From positions 48,527,779 to 48,591,778 of the forward strand of contig CM070548.1 in assembly GCA_036346405.1 (NCBI GenBank): 64,000 nt of DNA. The letters are read 5' to 3'. The position numbers were made by a program, and so were the translations under genes. Every line of letters begins with the position of its first letter. Position 1 is the first letter of the stretch. Below are positions 42,421-53,632 of the stretch, in pieces. This DNA is from Phyllostachys edulis (taxonomy: Eukaryota > Streptophyta > Magnoliopsida > Poales > Poaceae). Under the pieces are notes generated by a model that was not told the DNA's origin, searched no databases, and worked only from the letters and a program-made list of their open reading frames with translations.

Positions 42421-44198
42421 TCTTTTCTGAACCTTTCTTGTTCATCTGAACTTTCCTTGTTCATGTGAACTTTTGTGTGGATCTTTTCTGATACCTTCTT
42501 CAAGTGGTATCTTCTTTGGATCTTTTTTATCCTTGTGATCTTTTTAGGTTTTTAAGTCTTTTGTGCATCTCATTGTATCATATTGCATACATATGAAAAA
42601 TTCTAAAAGATGCATTGTTATATAAGCTTTACCACTTCTTTCTTTTAATTAATGAAGCTTTGCTTATTACCCTATTGAGCTTTAGTATTTCAATTCTTGC
42701 TCAAGATCGTGTCTAGTTCTTTGACTTGCTAGAATTATCATGCTTTCACATGTACAGCAATGTCTTTGCAAATTGAGCTAGCATTTTAATATAACTTGAA
42801 CTGAAAATTGTAATTTATGGATCTTTTAGCTAGTTGCACAATTAGTGATCCTTTTGTGACATTGGCCCTGTCAAAATTGCTTTTTTAGCTCTGGAATCTA
42901 GTATTGAACATCTTTGAGCTTTCAGTTCATTAAAGAATCTAAAATAGCCCTTGTGCAAAATGAAAAATGATCTCTTTTGTGCGAAAAAACTGATCTCACC
43001 AATTCTTGCTTATGAGACGGCTTGCCATTGTACTAGGCATGAACTCAGGGGGAGTTTTGGATGACCTAGACCACTCTTTTAAGCTTTTGTTGCTTGGGAT
43101 GGTCGCGGCAAGACTTGAGATCTAGCACATGGCTAAAATACAAATTGTCAAAATTGGTTGAAGCTTAGGAAGAGATTGTGGATGGCTCCTAGTCCAGGAT
43201 CTTCTTTACTAAGATAGACCTTTTATCAACTTGAATATTCATTGTAAATGAGAAACATTTGAAATTTGGGCTATTGACAAAAATTGAGCTAAATGATTCA
43301 ATTCAGGACCTTTTGTCTCTAAGATGGTCTTTGCTAGCTTCTGGATCTCACAATGACATTCTGACATGGCCATTATCACTTTAGGATACCTGTTGTTGAA
43401 CTTGCTAATTTTGAAGCATTGCTTAATTTTACCCAACAACATGTGATATATTGAGCTCATTAGCCTAGCTTTGCTATATATGTCTTATCATGATCTTGCT
43501 AGCTTTGTCAGGCTTGTTGTATCTTGAGTAATGGTAAAAATGTTAGCCTGTTCAATTGACTAATCTCCAAAGCTTCTTTTACCTAAAAATTGAAAAATCA
43601 AAACAACAATGAAGCCACCCCATTGCATTTCATGCATGCTCTTTCTTTTGCTTCTTCCTTTCTTGTGCATTTGTCATCTCTGGATGAGAGGAAGGGATGA
43701 TTCCTTGATGAATCCATTGTCAAAGGGGGAGAAGATATAGAGAAAATGTAATGTTAATAAAGAGCTTTTTTGTTATGGGGGAGAAGTTTTGCAAGGGGGA
43801 GAAATGGAGAAATTGAAATTTTAAAATTCTCTCTTGAAAAATGTTGATCATAGTGAGGGGGAGCATTCATATTGCATTCTTTTGGTCTTATTGCCTTTTC
43901 TGAACTTGAATTGCAATTCTTGAAGACTCACAATGATCTAAGATCAAATAGAACAATTGTTCTTTCATATGGACCTTAAGTGAGATTTTTGTCGATTCTC
44001 TTGAATTGGAAGCTTTATTGCTTTCTTTTGTTGTATCTCACTTGTTTATGCTATTCTGAAGCCAGCTTGGCCATTTCCATTGCTTTCTCTTGCTAATGGA
44101 CCAAGTTGTGCCTTTGTGCGAAAACGTCGTATTCTTTTCTTTTCAAACCAAACTTACATTTTCTGAGAGATTGCCAATGTGTTCATCAAGGGGGAGAT
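42421..44198 (+). other. Long 3' noncoding region of copia A with repeated GGGGGAG
   Basis: Separates pol from the 3' LTR. No env-like ORF was found. GGGGGAG occurs at 42409, 43048, 43725, 43777, 43795, 43857 and 44190, the last being the PPT next to the LTR (AAGGGGGAGATTG). The first 500 bases align by eye with 63147-63650 of copia B, so this untranslated region is a family feature. Confidence 0.7.
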
Positions 44199-46504
44199 TG
44201 TGGATATCATGGGGATATACCCATGATCTTAGGATGATGAAACAATTGGCAATGGTGCTTTTGGTTTGAAGTTTTAAGTGTTTTCGAGTAAGTTTCAGAT
44301 TTGTCAGGTCAGCGGCTGTCTGATCGGCTTTTGTGCTGAATGTTGATATAAGTGGTGATTTGATTTTGGGATAGGTCATATCCATATTTGTTAATGCATA
44401 TGTGTTGCATATTGCATGTTTTGGCTAACGTGGGTCAAGTTGTGAAGAACTTGTTCCTGGATTCGTGTTTGCTTGTCTATTGTTGTGCAGGTGGCTTGCA
44501 GGTCAACGACGGTCAACGGCGAGGAGGATCGGGACTAAGCTTGGAGAGCTGAGGTCCAGAACGATCATAGATGCCGGGTGAGGTCAAGTGACTCAAGCGT
44601 GGCGCAAAATGGACAAGGATGACCGAACGGGCAATTCGGTGCGACTGGTTGGATCAAGCGGCGCGGGGGTCGTTGCAAGTGCTCAGTGGTGCCGGTGGGA
44701 TCCGGACGGGAGAGACTTGATGACTGGAGCCGTTGATCAACCTACACGTGGCGAAGCAGGCGATTGCTTCAACAGGATTGGACTCGGTCTTCGGAAAAGA
44801 TCGAGAAGGGGTATATTGGTAGTTTTACCAAATACCATCTTGGTGACCTTTTGGCTAAACCACGGCGCGGGACGGCGCAAAGGAAGTGGTTTAAGTAAAG
44901 AGAATTGAAGACGACGCTTTAATATGCGTGCGTGTGTGTTCCGTTGATGTTGGGCCTTAACAGAAGCCCATTAAGGTTTTAGGGTTAGGGCTGCCCTATA
45001 AAAAGAACAGTTGATGGGATATTTTGGCTGCCGCTTAGGAGAAAAGAAAATCAGCCGGTGCGGTGGCCTCTTGCGCCTGGTGGAAAAAGGCTTTGGCGGT
45101 GCGCTTGTAGAGTCCTCTGGGCGGCGGCCTACCTCTCCAGGAGTAAACAGGAATTTGATGGATTAGCGCCCCTGTTGAATCAGAAGTTCCTGGCAGTGGC
45201 TGTCTTCCGTAGGAGTTGAAGCCTTATGGCGGCTGTAGCTTGCTGTGTGTTCTGATGGTTTGGCGGCCAATTGTAAGGTCTCGGTTTGTGAAACACTCAG
45301 CGATTTGCAGTTTTAATTCTTGTTTATTGCCTTGACTGCTCCGTTGATGTGTGCGTGCGTGCGGTGAAGATCCTTGTAGTGATTAGTTTATTTGGCTGCC
45401 ATCTTGTGCATGCGTGTCCCATCAATTTATCTGGTGCGGTGGCCTGCTCTGCCCTGAAATATCTGGAGTCTCAGGCGGCACCGAGTCCTCCCGGAAAAAC
45501 TGAAGCCGAGGACGGCGGCCGGCACCTGGTAAGAAAATTTTGAGCTTGTGGCAGCGGCGCCTTGTTGCCTGCTCGGCAGAAAAGGTGAGCCGTGCGGCGC
45601 CGCCCAGTTGCATTGAAAAATTAGAGCGCCTGGTTTTGTCCCGTAGAAACCGGAGATGCGGCGGCAAGTAGGGTCATTGTAGCAGCTGTATTTGATTGCC
45701 GTTCTTTTGGCTCTGCTTTCTGTGTGTTTCGTTGAGGAAATTCCTGTGCGTGTGCGGCGGCTGCAGTTGTTCGCAGGAACTTGTTCGACGGTCCTGCCTC
45801 TGCGTGTATTGATTCTGGACCACACTTGCTGCTTTTGCTTGTCCATCAATGTGTGAAATAGAATCTATTGCATGGAGTTGTGACCCTGTTGTTTGTTGTT
45901 TGGGATTTTTTTATTGCCTTGGCTGTTTGGTGCTGTTCACCCGTAGAATTAGGAGCCCTTGAGGCGGCGACTTGGAGCCTCGCCTGCAGCCTCATCAGTA
46001 GACAGATAAACACAGATCCCGGCTCGGTTTCTTGGGGATTCACGGCAGCTGTGGCTGATCGCTGATTTTCTTCTCTTGCGTGTGATTGGTTTGGCGGCAG
46101 CTGAGCATGCTCTGTTCTGTAGACAAAGAAATCAAGATCCGGCGTTTTTTGCTTTGGATGCAGTGTTTTGTGTGGTCTTGATTGCTAGTGCAGTGCCTTC
46201 ATTGATGCGACTGTTGGTTCTGTGGCCACATTTGTTTATTCCTAGCGGCTGCACCTTTTTGCTTATGTCGTGCTCATGAATCGAGAAGCCATCTCAGATT
46301 TTGTGTATGTGGTTGTGAGATGTTTTTAGTCTTTTGCTTTGAGGTTTGATCGGATTCAACACATGTCATCCGCTGTGCCTGTATGCAGATCTTCATAGCT
46401 TTTATAGCTATCGGAGTGAAAATAGTGTTGAGTTCGATCGAGGTGAAAAATAGATAAAGCGTCTATTCACCCCGCCCCCCTCTAGTCGCCTTTCCGGTCC
46501 TACA
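44199..46504 (+). mobile_element. 3' LTR of copia A (2306 bp)
   Basis: Starts TGTGGATATCATGGGG after the PPT and ends CCGGTCCTACA. TATAAAAA at 44997-45004 is followed by a GC-rich leader with CGGCGG runs. The palindromic CCGAACGGGCAATTCGG segment (near 44625) is shared with copia B. Open frames inside (for example 45349-45543) lie in the leader and look untranslated. Confidence 0.88.
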
Positions 46505-46631
46505 GGCAGTAACGGATTGATCGTAAGCGTATTATTCCTCACCTGAAACAAGTGGTTAATCTGATTGAGTACAAAAGGTACTCGCAAGTCTTACACAAAC
46601 TAATAAAAGAAAGTGCATGATAGAGCCTATC
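46505..46631 (-). mobile_element. 5' LTR of chromovirus 2, second visible part
   Basis: Continues the LTR after copia A. It contains the stem-loop GAGTAC/GTACTC (46567-46572, 46578-46583). On the minus strand this is followed by CTTGTTTCAG and GTGAGG. Copia B starts at 46632; CTATC (46627-46631) is its expected TSD, the partner being outside the window. Confidence 0.78.
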
Positions 46632-48546
46632 TGTGGATATCATGGGGATATGCTCACGATCTTAGGATGATGAAACAATTAGCAATGATTCTTAAGGTTT
46701 GTTGAATCTTGTGTTTTCAGCAAAGTCAGTATTATCGGTAGTACCGGCAAGTAAGGTGTGGTATGACCGCAATGGTAGAGTGGTAGTACCGTAGTGCAGT
46801 AACACCGGTTGATGGCGATATGTATTTTCCAGAGAACATCTTTTCTTGGATTTTTTGTCTTCTGTGAGAATCGGTATGACCGCAGTTATTGGAGCAGTAC
46901 TACCGCAGTGCGGTAGTACCGATGGTTACATGGCGGTAGTACCGATTGCGTTCTGAATGTCTACCGACTTGGTGAAATGGTTTTTCGTTAGGTCAAGTTC
47001 ATGGGCTTTAGTGCATATGTGTTGCATGATGCATGTTTTGACTAACGTGGGTCAAGTTGCGAAGAACTTATTCCCGAAAACGATTTCTTGGTCTATTGTT
47101 GTGCAGGTTGCTTGGAGGTCAACAACGGTCAACAGTGAGGATGATCGGGACTAGGCTTGAGAGCTAAGGTTCAAAACGATCGAGGATGCCTGGTGAAGTC
47201 GATGGACTCAAGCATGGCGCAAAATGGACAAGAATGACCGAACGGGTAGTTCGGTGCGACGGGTTGGATCAAGCGGCGCGGGGGTCGATGCAAGTGCCAT
47301 GGTGGTTTCGGTGGGAGCCGGATAGGAGAGACTTGCCGACATGAAGAGAGCCGTTGATCAACCTACACGTGGCGAAGCATGGAATTGCTTCATGAAGATT
47401 GGAGTCAGTCTTCGGAGAAGGATCGAGAAGGGGTTTTTTGGTAACTTCACCTAAATACCACCTTAGTGATATTTTGCTAACCCGCGGCGCAAGACGGCGC
47501 AAGGAGAAGCGGTTTAGGCCAAGAGGAGATGAAGACGGCGCTTTAAAATGTGTGCGTAAGTGAAACCCATTTGTGTGTGGGCTTAACGGGTGCCTATTAG
47601 GGTTATTCTTCTAGAAGCTAGCCTCCACTATAAATAGGGGAGGGTGCTGGTTGTGCACCCCCCAACCCTCATATCTAAAATCCTAGTTTTGTGTTTTAGG
47701 GTTAGGAGAGAAAAGTGGAGAGGTTAGGGTTCTAGAGAGTTGAATTGATTGTGTGCTCAAGGGTTGAGTCTTTGTCCTCCATGATGGAGTGGTTATAAAC
47801 CAACTTCAATCTCCAATCAATCAAAGCAAAGTTCTTCAAGATGACTCTCTATTCTTGTTCTTGCTCTCTCTTTGATGATTTTGGGTTTTTGATGATCCGT
47901 TGGTTTTCCTTTGAGTTCTTGTGGTGATCTTGCTTGCTGTGATATGTGGGAGTGCATCTAAGATCATCTTGATCATCCTTTACCCACGAGCAAGCTTTGG
48001 ATCATACTTTGGTTTTTAACTCGGTTTTGAAGCAACTCCTCTTCAAATAGAGAAAGGTCAGAACTTAGGCAATGATTTTCATGATCTTTGGTTGGAATAG
48101 GTTCCTGACATCCAAGGGAAGGCTTGTTTCAAGTTTCATGAAGTGTAGAGTTGTGAATCAAAAGTTATGCCAATTTTTTATTTCATTTTCAGGCTGATTT
48201 TCCTATTCATTGGCTTATTTTATTGTTCATGCGGTAGCACCGGCACTGTTCATCCGATAGTACCGATTTTTTGGTAGTACCGGCACTGTCCATCCAGTAG
48301 TACCGATTTCTGGTACTGTTCACAATTACTGTTCATAGTTACTATTCACCATCGCATTTTTGTTGCGTTTTTTGTTGTGTGCTTTGTGGTTTTTGATTGG
48401 ATTCAATACAAGACATCCGTTGTGCTTGTTTATTGATCTTCATAGCTTTCATAGCTATTGGAGAGAAAATCTTGTTGAATCCGATCAAAGCGAAAAATAG
48501 GTTGTGCTCCTATTCACCCCCCTCTAGTCGTCGTTTCGGTCCAACA
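46632..48546 (+). mobile_element. 5' LTR of copia B (1915 bp)
   Basis: Starts TGTGGATATCATGGGG and ends TTTCGGTCCAACA. TATAAATA at 47629-47636 is followed by GGGGAGGG. Two groups of GGTAGTACC-type palindromes occur, at 46735-46950 (near the start) and 48231-48330 (near the end, after the probable transcription start). The middle part (47040-47560) aligns with the copia A LTR. Confidence 0.88.
47629..47636 (+). promoter_or_regulatory. TATA box of copia B LTR
   Basis: TATAAATA in the context CCACTATAAATAGGGG. It corresponds in position to TATAAAAA in the copia A LTR. Confidence 0.7.
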
Positions 48547-48548
48547 AG

Positions 48549-48560
48549 TGGTATTAGAGC
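48549..48560 (+). other. Primer-binding site of copia B (one mismatch)
   Basis: TGGTATTAGAGC, one C to T change from TGGTATCAGAGC, two bases after the LTR end. Confidence 0.85.
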
Positions 48561-48592
48561 CCGGTTAGTTCAATCTTGATCTTAACCGGTCA

Positions 48593-50887
48593 ATGAACTT
48601 GGTGATAGAGAAGTACTCCACCAAACCGCATATCTTTGATGGGCTCGACTATGCCTATTGGAAGAATCACATGCGTGTCTTCCTTCAGAGTGAAGGACCA
48701 GCCATATGGGAGGTTGTTCGAGCCCTAGTCGTTTTGCCTGAGGTTGCTACACTGGCTTCAGCAGCCCTCTTGGCTAACAACCATAAGGCAAAGAATCTGC
48801 TATATGCTGGGCTTGGTAGGCAGGAGTATGATAGGATTTGCAATCTTGAGACCGTGCACGAGATTTGGCACACCCTCGAAATCTATCATGAGGGTTCATC
48901 CCAAATCAAGCAAGTACGCTAGACGATCTTTAAGCGTGAATACAACAAGTTCTAGATGCATCCTGGAGAGAGCATCGATGATGTATTCAGACGCTTTAAC
49001 AAGGTGATTAATCAGATGAGAGCGGTCGACATCGAGTATTCTTAGTCTGAGAATGCCACCCACCTCTTGGCTGCAATCAACACCAAGGAGTGGGAGATGA
49101 AGGCTACTGCTATTGAGGAAAATATCAACCTCTCTCATCTTACTTTGGAGCTGCTCTATAGTAAGCTGAAGACCCATGAGATCAAGAAGGTTGATCATCC
49201 TAAGAAGGTGAACATGGCTTTGGTTGCTGACCCTCTTAAGAGAACTTCTGATGGCTCTTCTGAATCTTCATCTGTATTTTCACTTCCATGTTTATCTACA
49301 ATCCATGAAGAGGGTCTTGAGAGTATCCCTGAGGCCGAGTTAGCCCTCCTAGCCAAGAAATTCACATAGGCCTATAACAATGTGAGCAATAAGAAGCGAG
49401 GCGGCCCTATGACATGCTATGAGTGTGGAGAGCTCTACCATATCCGGGCAAACTGCCTCAAACTAAAAGGGAAGGGCAACCACAAGTAGGAGAAGGCAGC
49501 TTGGAGGAAGCCTCAAGGGAACAAGTCCAAGTATGATGCTGCCAAGCTCATGAAGGTCGCTCACCGGGTTATTGCCGCTTTTGGAGAGCAATCCATGAGC
49601 GATGTGGACTCCGGGAGTGAGGAGGACAAGGAGGAGGAGCTCTCTCAAGACAAGAAGAAAGGGAAGGCAAAGGACTTCACCGGCATGTGCTTCATGGCTG
49701 ACTCCGTCGTCGACGATGAGGTACCTCCTTCCTATGAAGTTCTTTTTGCTAGATGTGATACCATCTTTGAGCAACTGCTTAGTTAAGATAAGGCTTTAAA
49801 GTTCACCATGGTTAGGAATAAGGACTTAGAGCCACAAGTGGATAATCTGACATTAGAACTTGTGAATGCTAAGAGTCTTGATGCTGATGAATGTTCATCC
49901 TGCCATGCTTTACACTCTGAACTTGCTAAATTGCAAACTACTCATGATGTTGCCTTGCATCAACTAGAAAATGCTAGGACTGAGTTAATTGAAGTTAAAT
50001 CTGCTCCATGTGAAAAATGCTTAGAATCTAGCAAGTTGGTTGTTTCTGATAAGGCTGAGTCTAGCACTTGCTCTTTCTGCTTAGAATGTGAACATGAAGT
50101 AAAAGACATAATAGAAGCAGTTAGAGCTAAGTATGCCAAGCTTAAGGATAGAATTAATTCTGCTACCTGTGCTTCATATGAAACCCTTAAGCTTGAAGTC
50201 GCTATTCATAAGGAGAAGCATGCTAGAGCCATTAAGGCCAAAACTTGTGAATCATGTATTAACCTTGGAAAAGAAAATTTTTATCTTAAAGATATATTAG
50301 AAAAATTCTCTAAGGGTGAGAAACAATTAAACATGATTCTTGACAAGTCCAAAACTTCTTATAAGAAGTAAGGGTTAGGATACAACTTTGCCCAAGACAA
50401 GTCCAAGCCAAATGTTATTCAAGTCTTGGAAAATAGCTTAGTTGAATTCAAAACCTAACCTGCAAAAACCATTTTCAAATCTGCAGGTTTTGCCCAACCA
50501 TCTTTTGAGCCAAAAGGTGCTTCTCCCAGTGGTACCAAGTACCATTGCACCTATTGCAAGAAGGATGGGCATTTGTTTGAGTTCTGTTGGCGTATGTTGA
50601 AAAATGCTAGAAAAAATCTTGTTAGAATTTTATCTCATCAACCTAGAGCTTTTATGAGACATAGTCATTTAGAAAAGAAGAAACCTGGACTAGGATTTGT
50701 TTCACATGCTCACCATCATCATGTTCCTAGACAGGATGCTTCTCATGTTCGTGTAACCATTGCTCATGATAGAACCTCAAGTAGGATTAAGGATAACAAT
50801 TCTGCTTTGTATACTACTCGCAGACATGTGTATCAGTACTGGGTTCCCAAGTCATGTTTAACTAACCCCAGTATTGAGGCACATTGA
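48593..50887 (+). pseudogene. gag: Copia B Gag with knuckles and CxxC ladder
   Basis: MNLVIEKYSTKPHIFDGLDY then AYWKNHMRVFLQSEGPAIW is the DUF4219/UBN2 start. Stops lie at about 48920, 48953 and 49045. First CCHC knuckle: CYECGELYHIRANC (about 49418-49459). An acidic/basic stretch DVDSGSEEDKEEELSQDKKK follows, then a coiled-coil region (49808-50371) with CxxC motifs at residues 29, 68, 88 and 147 of that frame and one half-lost site (C121). Second knuckle: HCTYCKKDGHLFEFC (about 50544-50590). It ends near YWVPKSCLTNPS, the same terminus as in copia A. Stops between frames at 49369, 49486, 49783 and 50369 break it. Confidence 0.88.
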
Positions 50888-51275
50888 TTTTTTGTGCCTT
50901 GATTTTCAGGATCGCTGCGGAACAGGGAAAAACACGTGGTTCGTCGACTTCGGCTGTTCACGCCACATGACCGGAGATTCAAAATGGTTCACCTCCTTCA
51001 CGCGGTTGACAAGTGATGACTTCATTACCTTTGGAGATGATACACAAGGGCGGATTGAAGAAACGAGATCAATCAGGGTGAACAACAAATTCATCTTGAA
51101 GGATGTCGCTCTTGTGAACAAGCTAAGGTACAACCTGCTTTCTGTCTCGCAGCTTCTTGATGATGGCTATGAGACTAGATTTAAGAAAAATGCTTGTCGT
51201 GTGCTTGATTCAGCTGGTGAACTTGTTTTTGGGATTTCTAGAGTTAGTAGAATCTTTGGAGCTGACTTTTCTTAA
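50888..51275 (+). pseudogene. pol: Copia B protease
   Basis: GKNTWFVDFGCSRHMTGDSK, then DDFITFGDDTQGRI, DVALVNKLRYNLLSVSQLLD. The active-site motif is normally DSG; here it is DFG (about 50947-50955), so the catalytic Asp is kept but Ser is Phe. Ends at a stop at 51273-51275. Confidence 0.88.
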
Positions 51276-52690
51276 TCTCTTGTTGGATCTCTCAAATGTT
51301 TAATTGCATCTTTTTCTGAGTTCTGGCTTTGGCACCGTCATTTGGGGCATATTGGTTCTGATCATCTGACGCGAGTTAGCAGCCTTGATCTTGTGAGAGG
51401 TTTGCCCAAACTCAAAGCCGTCAAGGATGCTGTATGTGTGCCCTGTAGGCATGGCAAGCAAGTTGTCGCCTCACACCCATCATTGACTATGGTCATGACT
51501 AACGGACCGGGACAGTTACTTCACATGGATATTGTTGGTCCTACTAGGGTCCGGTCAGTCGGTGGCAAATGATATATTTTTGTCATAGTTGATGATTTTT
51601 CGAGATACTTTGGGTGTTCTTTCTTGCTTCGAAGGATGAAGTTTTTGATCATTTTCATGATCTTATTCTTCGCTTGGCTTCTGAACTCCCTGGTGCTTTG
51701 AGAGCAATTCGAAGTGATAATGGCACGGAGTTCAAGAATACCTCATTTGGCTCTTTCTGTGCTAAGCGTGGTATTGAGCATCAGTTCTCTTCTCCACACA
51801 TCCCTCAACAAAATGGCGTGGAGGAAACGAAGAACATAATCTTAGTCGAGATGGCTAGGACGATGCTAGATGAGTATAGTACTCCGAGGAGGTTTTGGGC
51901 CGAAGCTATTGCTACAGCTTGCCATATTGCCAATCGTGTCTTCTTGAGACCATCTTTGGGCAAGACATCATATGAGCTTTGGTTTGATAGAAAACCCTCT
52001 GTTTCTCATTTTTGAGTTTTTGGAGCTAAGTGTTTCATTCTCAAGACAGGAAACCTAGATAAATTTGAGTCAAAAACTTCTGATGGTTTATTTTTGGGTT
52101 ATCCTGCACATTCGAGGGGTTTTCGGGTTTTTAATCTTGAGACTAACGTTGTCCAAGAGACATGCAATGTCACCTTTGATGAGACTAGCCCTGGAGCTAG
52201 ATCAGATGCTTTAGGTGATACACAGGCGACGGAGAGCATTTTTGTAGAGGAAGATGATGATGAAGTCGATGATGCTCTTCCACCTATTGCTGATGCTTCT
52301 GTCCCGCCTCAAGAACCTGCTTCGACTACTTCACCTTCAGTTGAGGCTCCTGCTACATCTTCAACATCAGCAGTACCTGCGGAGGTCGAAGAGATGCTAT
52401 CTCCCCCGTGCGCACCACTTCACATTCAAAGGCGTCACCCTCCGGATCAGATGATTGGTCATCTTCATGAGCGAGTCACTTGCTCCAGGTATCACGATCC
52501 AAGTCTCTACTCCCATTCTGCATTTGTTGCTTCTTTCGAACCCTGCGATATATCTCATGATTTATCTGATTCTAGCTGGGTTAATGCCATGCATGAGGAG
52601 TTAGAGAACTTTGAGAGGAACAAGGTCAGGAACCTAGTAGAGCCTCCTAGTGGTCATAATGTGATAGGAACTCGTTGGGTGTTCAAAAAC
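51276..52690 (+). pseudogene. pol: Copia B GAG-pre-integrase, integrase and linker
   Basis: The HHCC part reads WHRHLGHIGSDHLTRV to CVPCRHGKQ. First Asp in LLHMDIVGP. A stop and frameshift lie at 51570-51615. Second Asp in AIRSDNGTEFKN. The Glu box reads QQNGVEETKNIILVEMARTM, with Glu in place. A stop lies at 52013-52015 (SHF, stop, VFGAKCF). The linker to RT (52094-52560) is Asp/Glu- and Ser/Pro-rich. Confidence 0.88.
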
Positions 52691-53396
52691 AAAGTGAGGA
52701 TGGATCTGTGGTTAAAAACAAGGCTAGATTGGTAGCTCAGGGTTTTAGCCAAGTTGAGCTGTTAGACTTTTATGAGACCTTTGCTCCTGTTGCTAGATTA
52801 GAAACCATTCGCATACTGCTTACATTTGCTGCATCTAAGGGTTTTAGGCTGCATTAGATAGATGTCAAGAGTGTATTTCTGAATGGTTACATAGAGGAGG
52901 AAGTGTATGTTAGGCAACCCCCAGGCTTTGAGAATCCCAAGCATCCATATCATGTCTTCAAGCTATCCAAAGCTTTGTATGGTCTTAAGCAAGCCCCTAG
53001 AGCCTGGTATGATAGACTTAAGACCTTTTTGCTTAAGAATAATTTTGAGATGTATAAGGTAGACATGACTATATTCATTCTTAGGCATAGTAATGACTTC
53101 TTGCTTATTCAGATTTATGTAGATGATATTATCTTTGGTGGTTCTTCTCATGCTCTTGTTTCCAGTTTTTCTGAGACCATGTCTAGGGAATTTGAAATGA
53201 GTATGATGGGAGAGCTCAACTACTTTCTAGGGCTTCAAATCAAGCAATGCAAGGAAGGGATCTTCATCCATCAAACAAAGTACACCAAGAATTTGCTCAA
53301 GCGCTTCGAGATGGGTGACTGCAAGACGATCGATACTCCTATGGCGACTTCGACTGTTTTGGATCCAGATGAGGAAGGAGAAGCCGTGGATCAACG
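52560..53396 (+). pseudogene. pol: Copia B reverse transcriptase
   Basis: SSWVNAMHEELENFERNKV, IGTRWVFKNK, frameshift near 52695, KNKARLVAQGFSQVELLDFY, RLETIRILLTFAASKGF. Stop TAG at 52856-52858 in place of Gln (LH, stop, IDVKSVFLNG). Then VRQPPGFENPKHPYHVFKLS, KALYGLKQAPRAWYDRL, the intact catalytic box IYVDDIIFGG and REFEMSMMGELNYFLGLQI. The gene is cut after VDQR by chromovirus 3. Confidence 0.9.
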
Positions 53397-53616
53397 TGTA
53401 ACGACCCGGCCTAGGGCACCCCCGGGAGGTCCCTCAGGACCTCCTGGGAGGTCCAGAGGAGCCTCAGACGCCTGAGAGGTCCTCAGACCTCTGGGAGGTC
53501 GCTGAGGACTTCCCAGACGCCCCGAGGGACCTCTTGGGACGTCCTGGGGGCTCCTCTCTGGACCTCCCAGGAGGTCCTGAGGGACCTCCCGGGGGTGCCC
53601 TAGGTCGGGTCAGTTA
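53397..53616 (+). repeat. Fold-back of U5 replacing the 5' LTR
   Basis: Bases 53397 to about 53538 correspond to the inverse complement of the last 145 bases of the 3' LTR. Bases about 53538-53616 correspond to the last 80 bases of the same LTR in sense orientation. The outer 60 bases of the two arms pair with one or two mismatches. The PBS follows a few bases later, so the sense arm is in the correct place for U5. The unit GGACCTCCCAGGAGGTCC, itself a near-palindrome, occurs in both arms. Confidence 0.85.
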
Positions 53617-53621
53617 AGGTA

Positions 53622-53632
53622 TGGTATCGAGC
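53622..53632 (+). other. Primer-binding site of chromovirus 3 (one base deleted)
   Basis: TGGTATCGAGC versus TGGTATCAGAGC, a single-base loss, a few bases after the end of the U5 arm. Confidence 0.75.

Larger units (their letters stand above)
38058..46504 (+). mobile_element. Copia A, non-autonomous SIRE/Maximus-like element (8447 bp)
   Basis: Two LTR copies in direct orientation: a truncated one (38058-39079) and a full one (44199-46504). Flanks are GGCAC and GGCAG, a 5-bp TSD with one difference. There is no PBS and no N-terminal Gag: the 5' LTR joins directly to mid-Gag. Pol is reduced to scraps (41690-42410), while a Gag-like frame (39095-40795) has only one stop. Hand alignment of the LTRs gives 24 differences in 1022 positions without gaps (20 transitions). 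At the grass LTR rate of 1.3e-8 per site per year this is roughly 0.9 million years. Confidence 0.88.
27640..46631 (-). mobile_element. Ty3/gypsy chromovirus 2 (minus strand), 3' end lost
   Basis: In minus-strand order: 5' LTR (beyond 46631, 46505-46631 and 37681-38057), PBS (37665-37676), pre-gag ORF, gag, protease, RT, RNase H, and integrase to about 27640, where it meets the MULE. The C-terminal integrase tail, chromodomain, PPT and 3' LTR are missing. It hosts solo LTR 3 (in pol), a copia solo LTR (in the leader), and copia A and copia B (both in the 5' LTR). The RT catalytic Asp pair and the integrase Glu are mutated. Confidence 0.88.

Noticed and set aside
42421..44198. Env-like gene between pol and 3' LTR of copia A, as proposed for some SIRE elements
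   Set aside because: No frame longer than about 75 codons and no signal peptide or membrane-segment text.
45349..46279. Short ORFs in the copia A 3' LTR downstream of the TATA box
   Set aside because: Overlapping frames on both strands in a CGGCGG-rich leader; no homologous frame in copia B.
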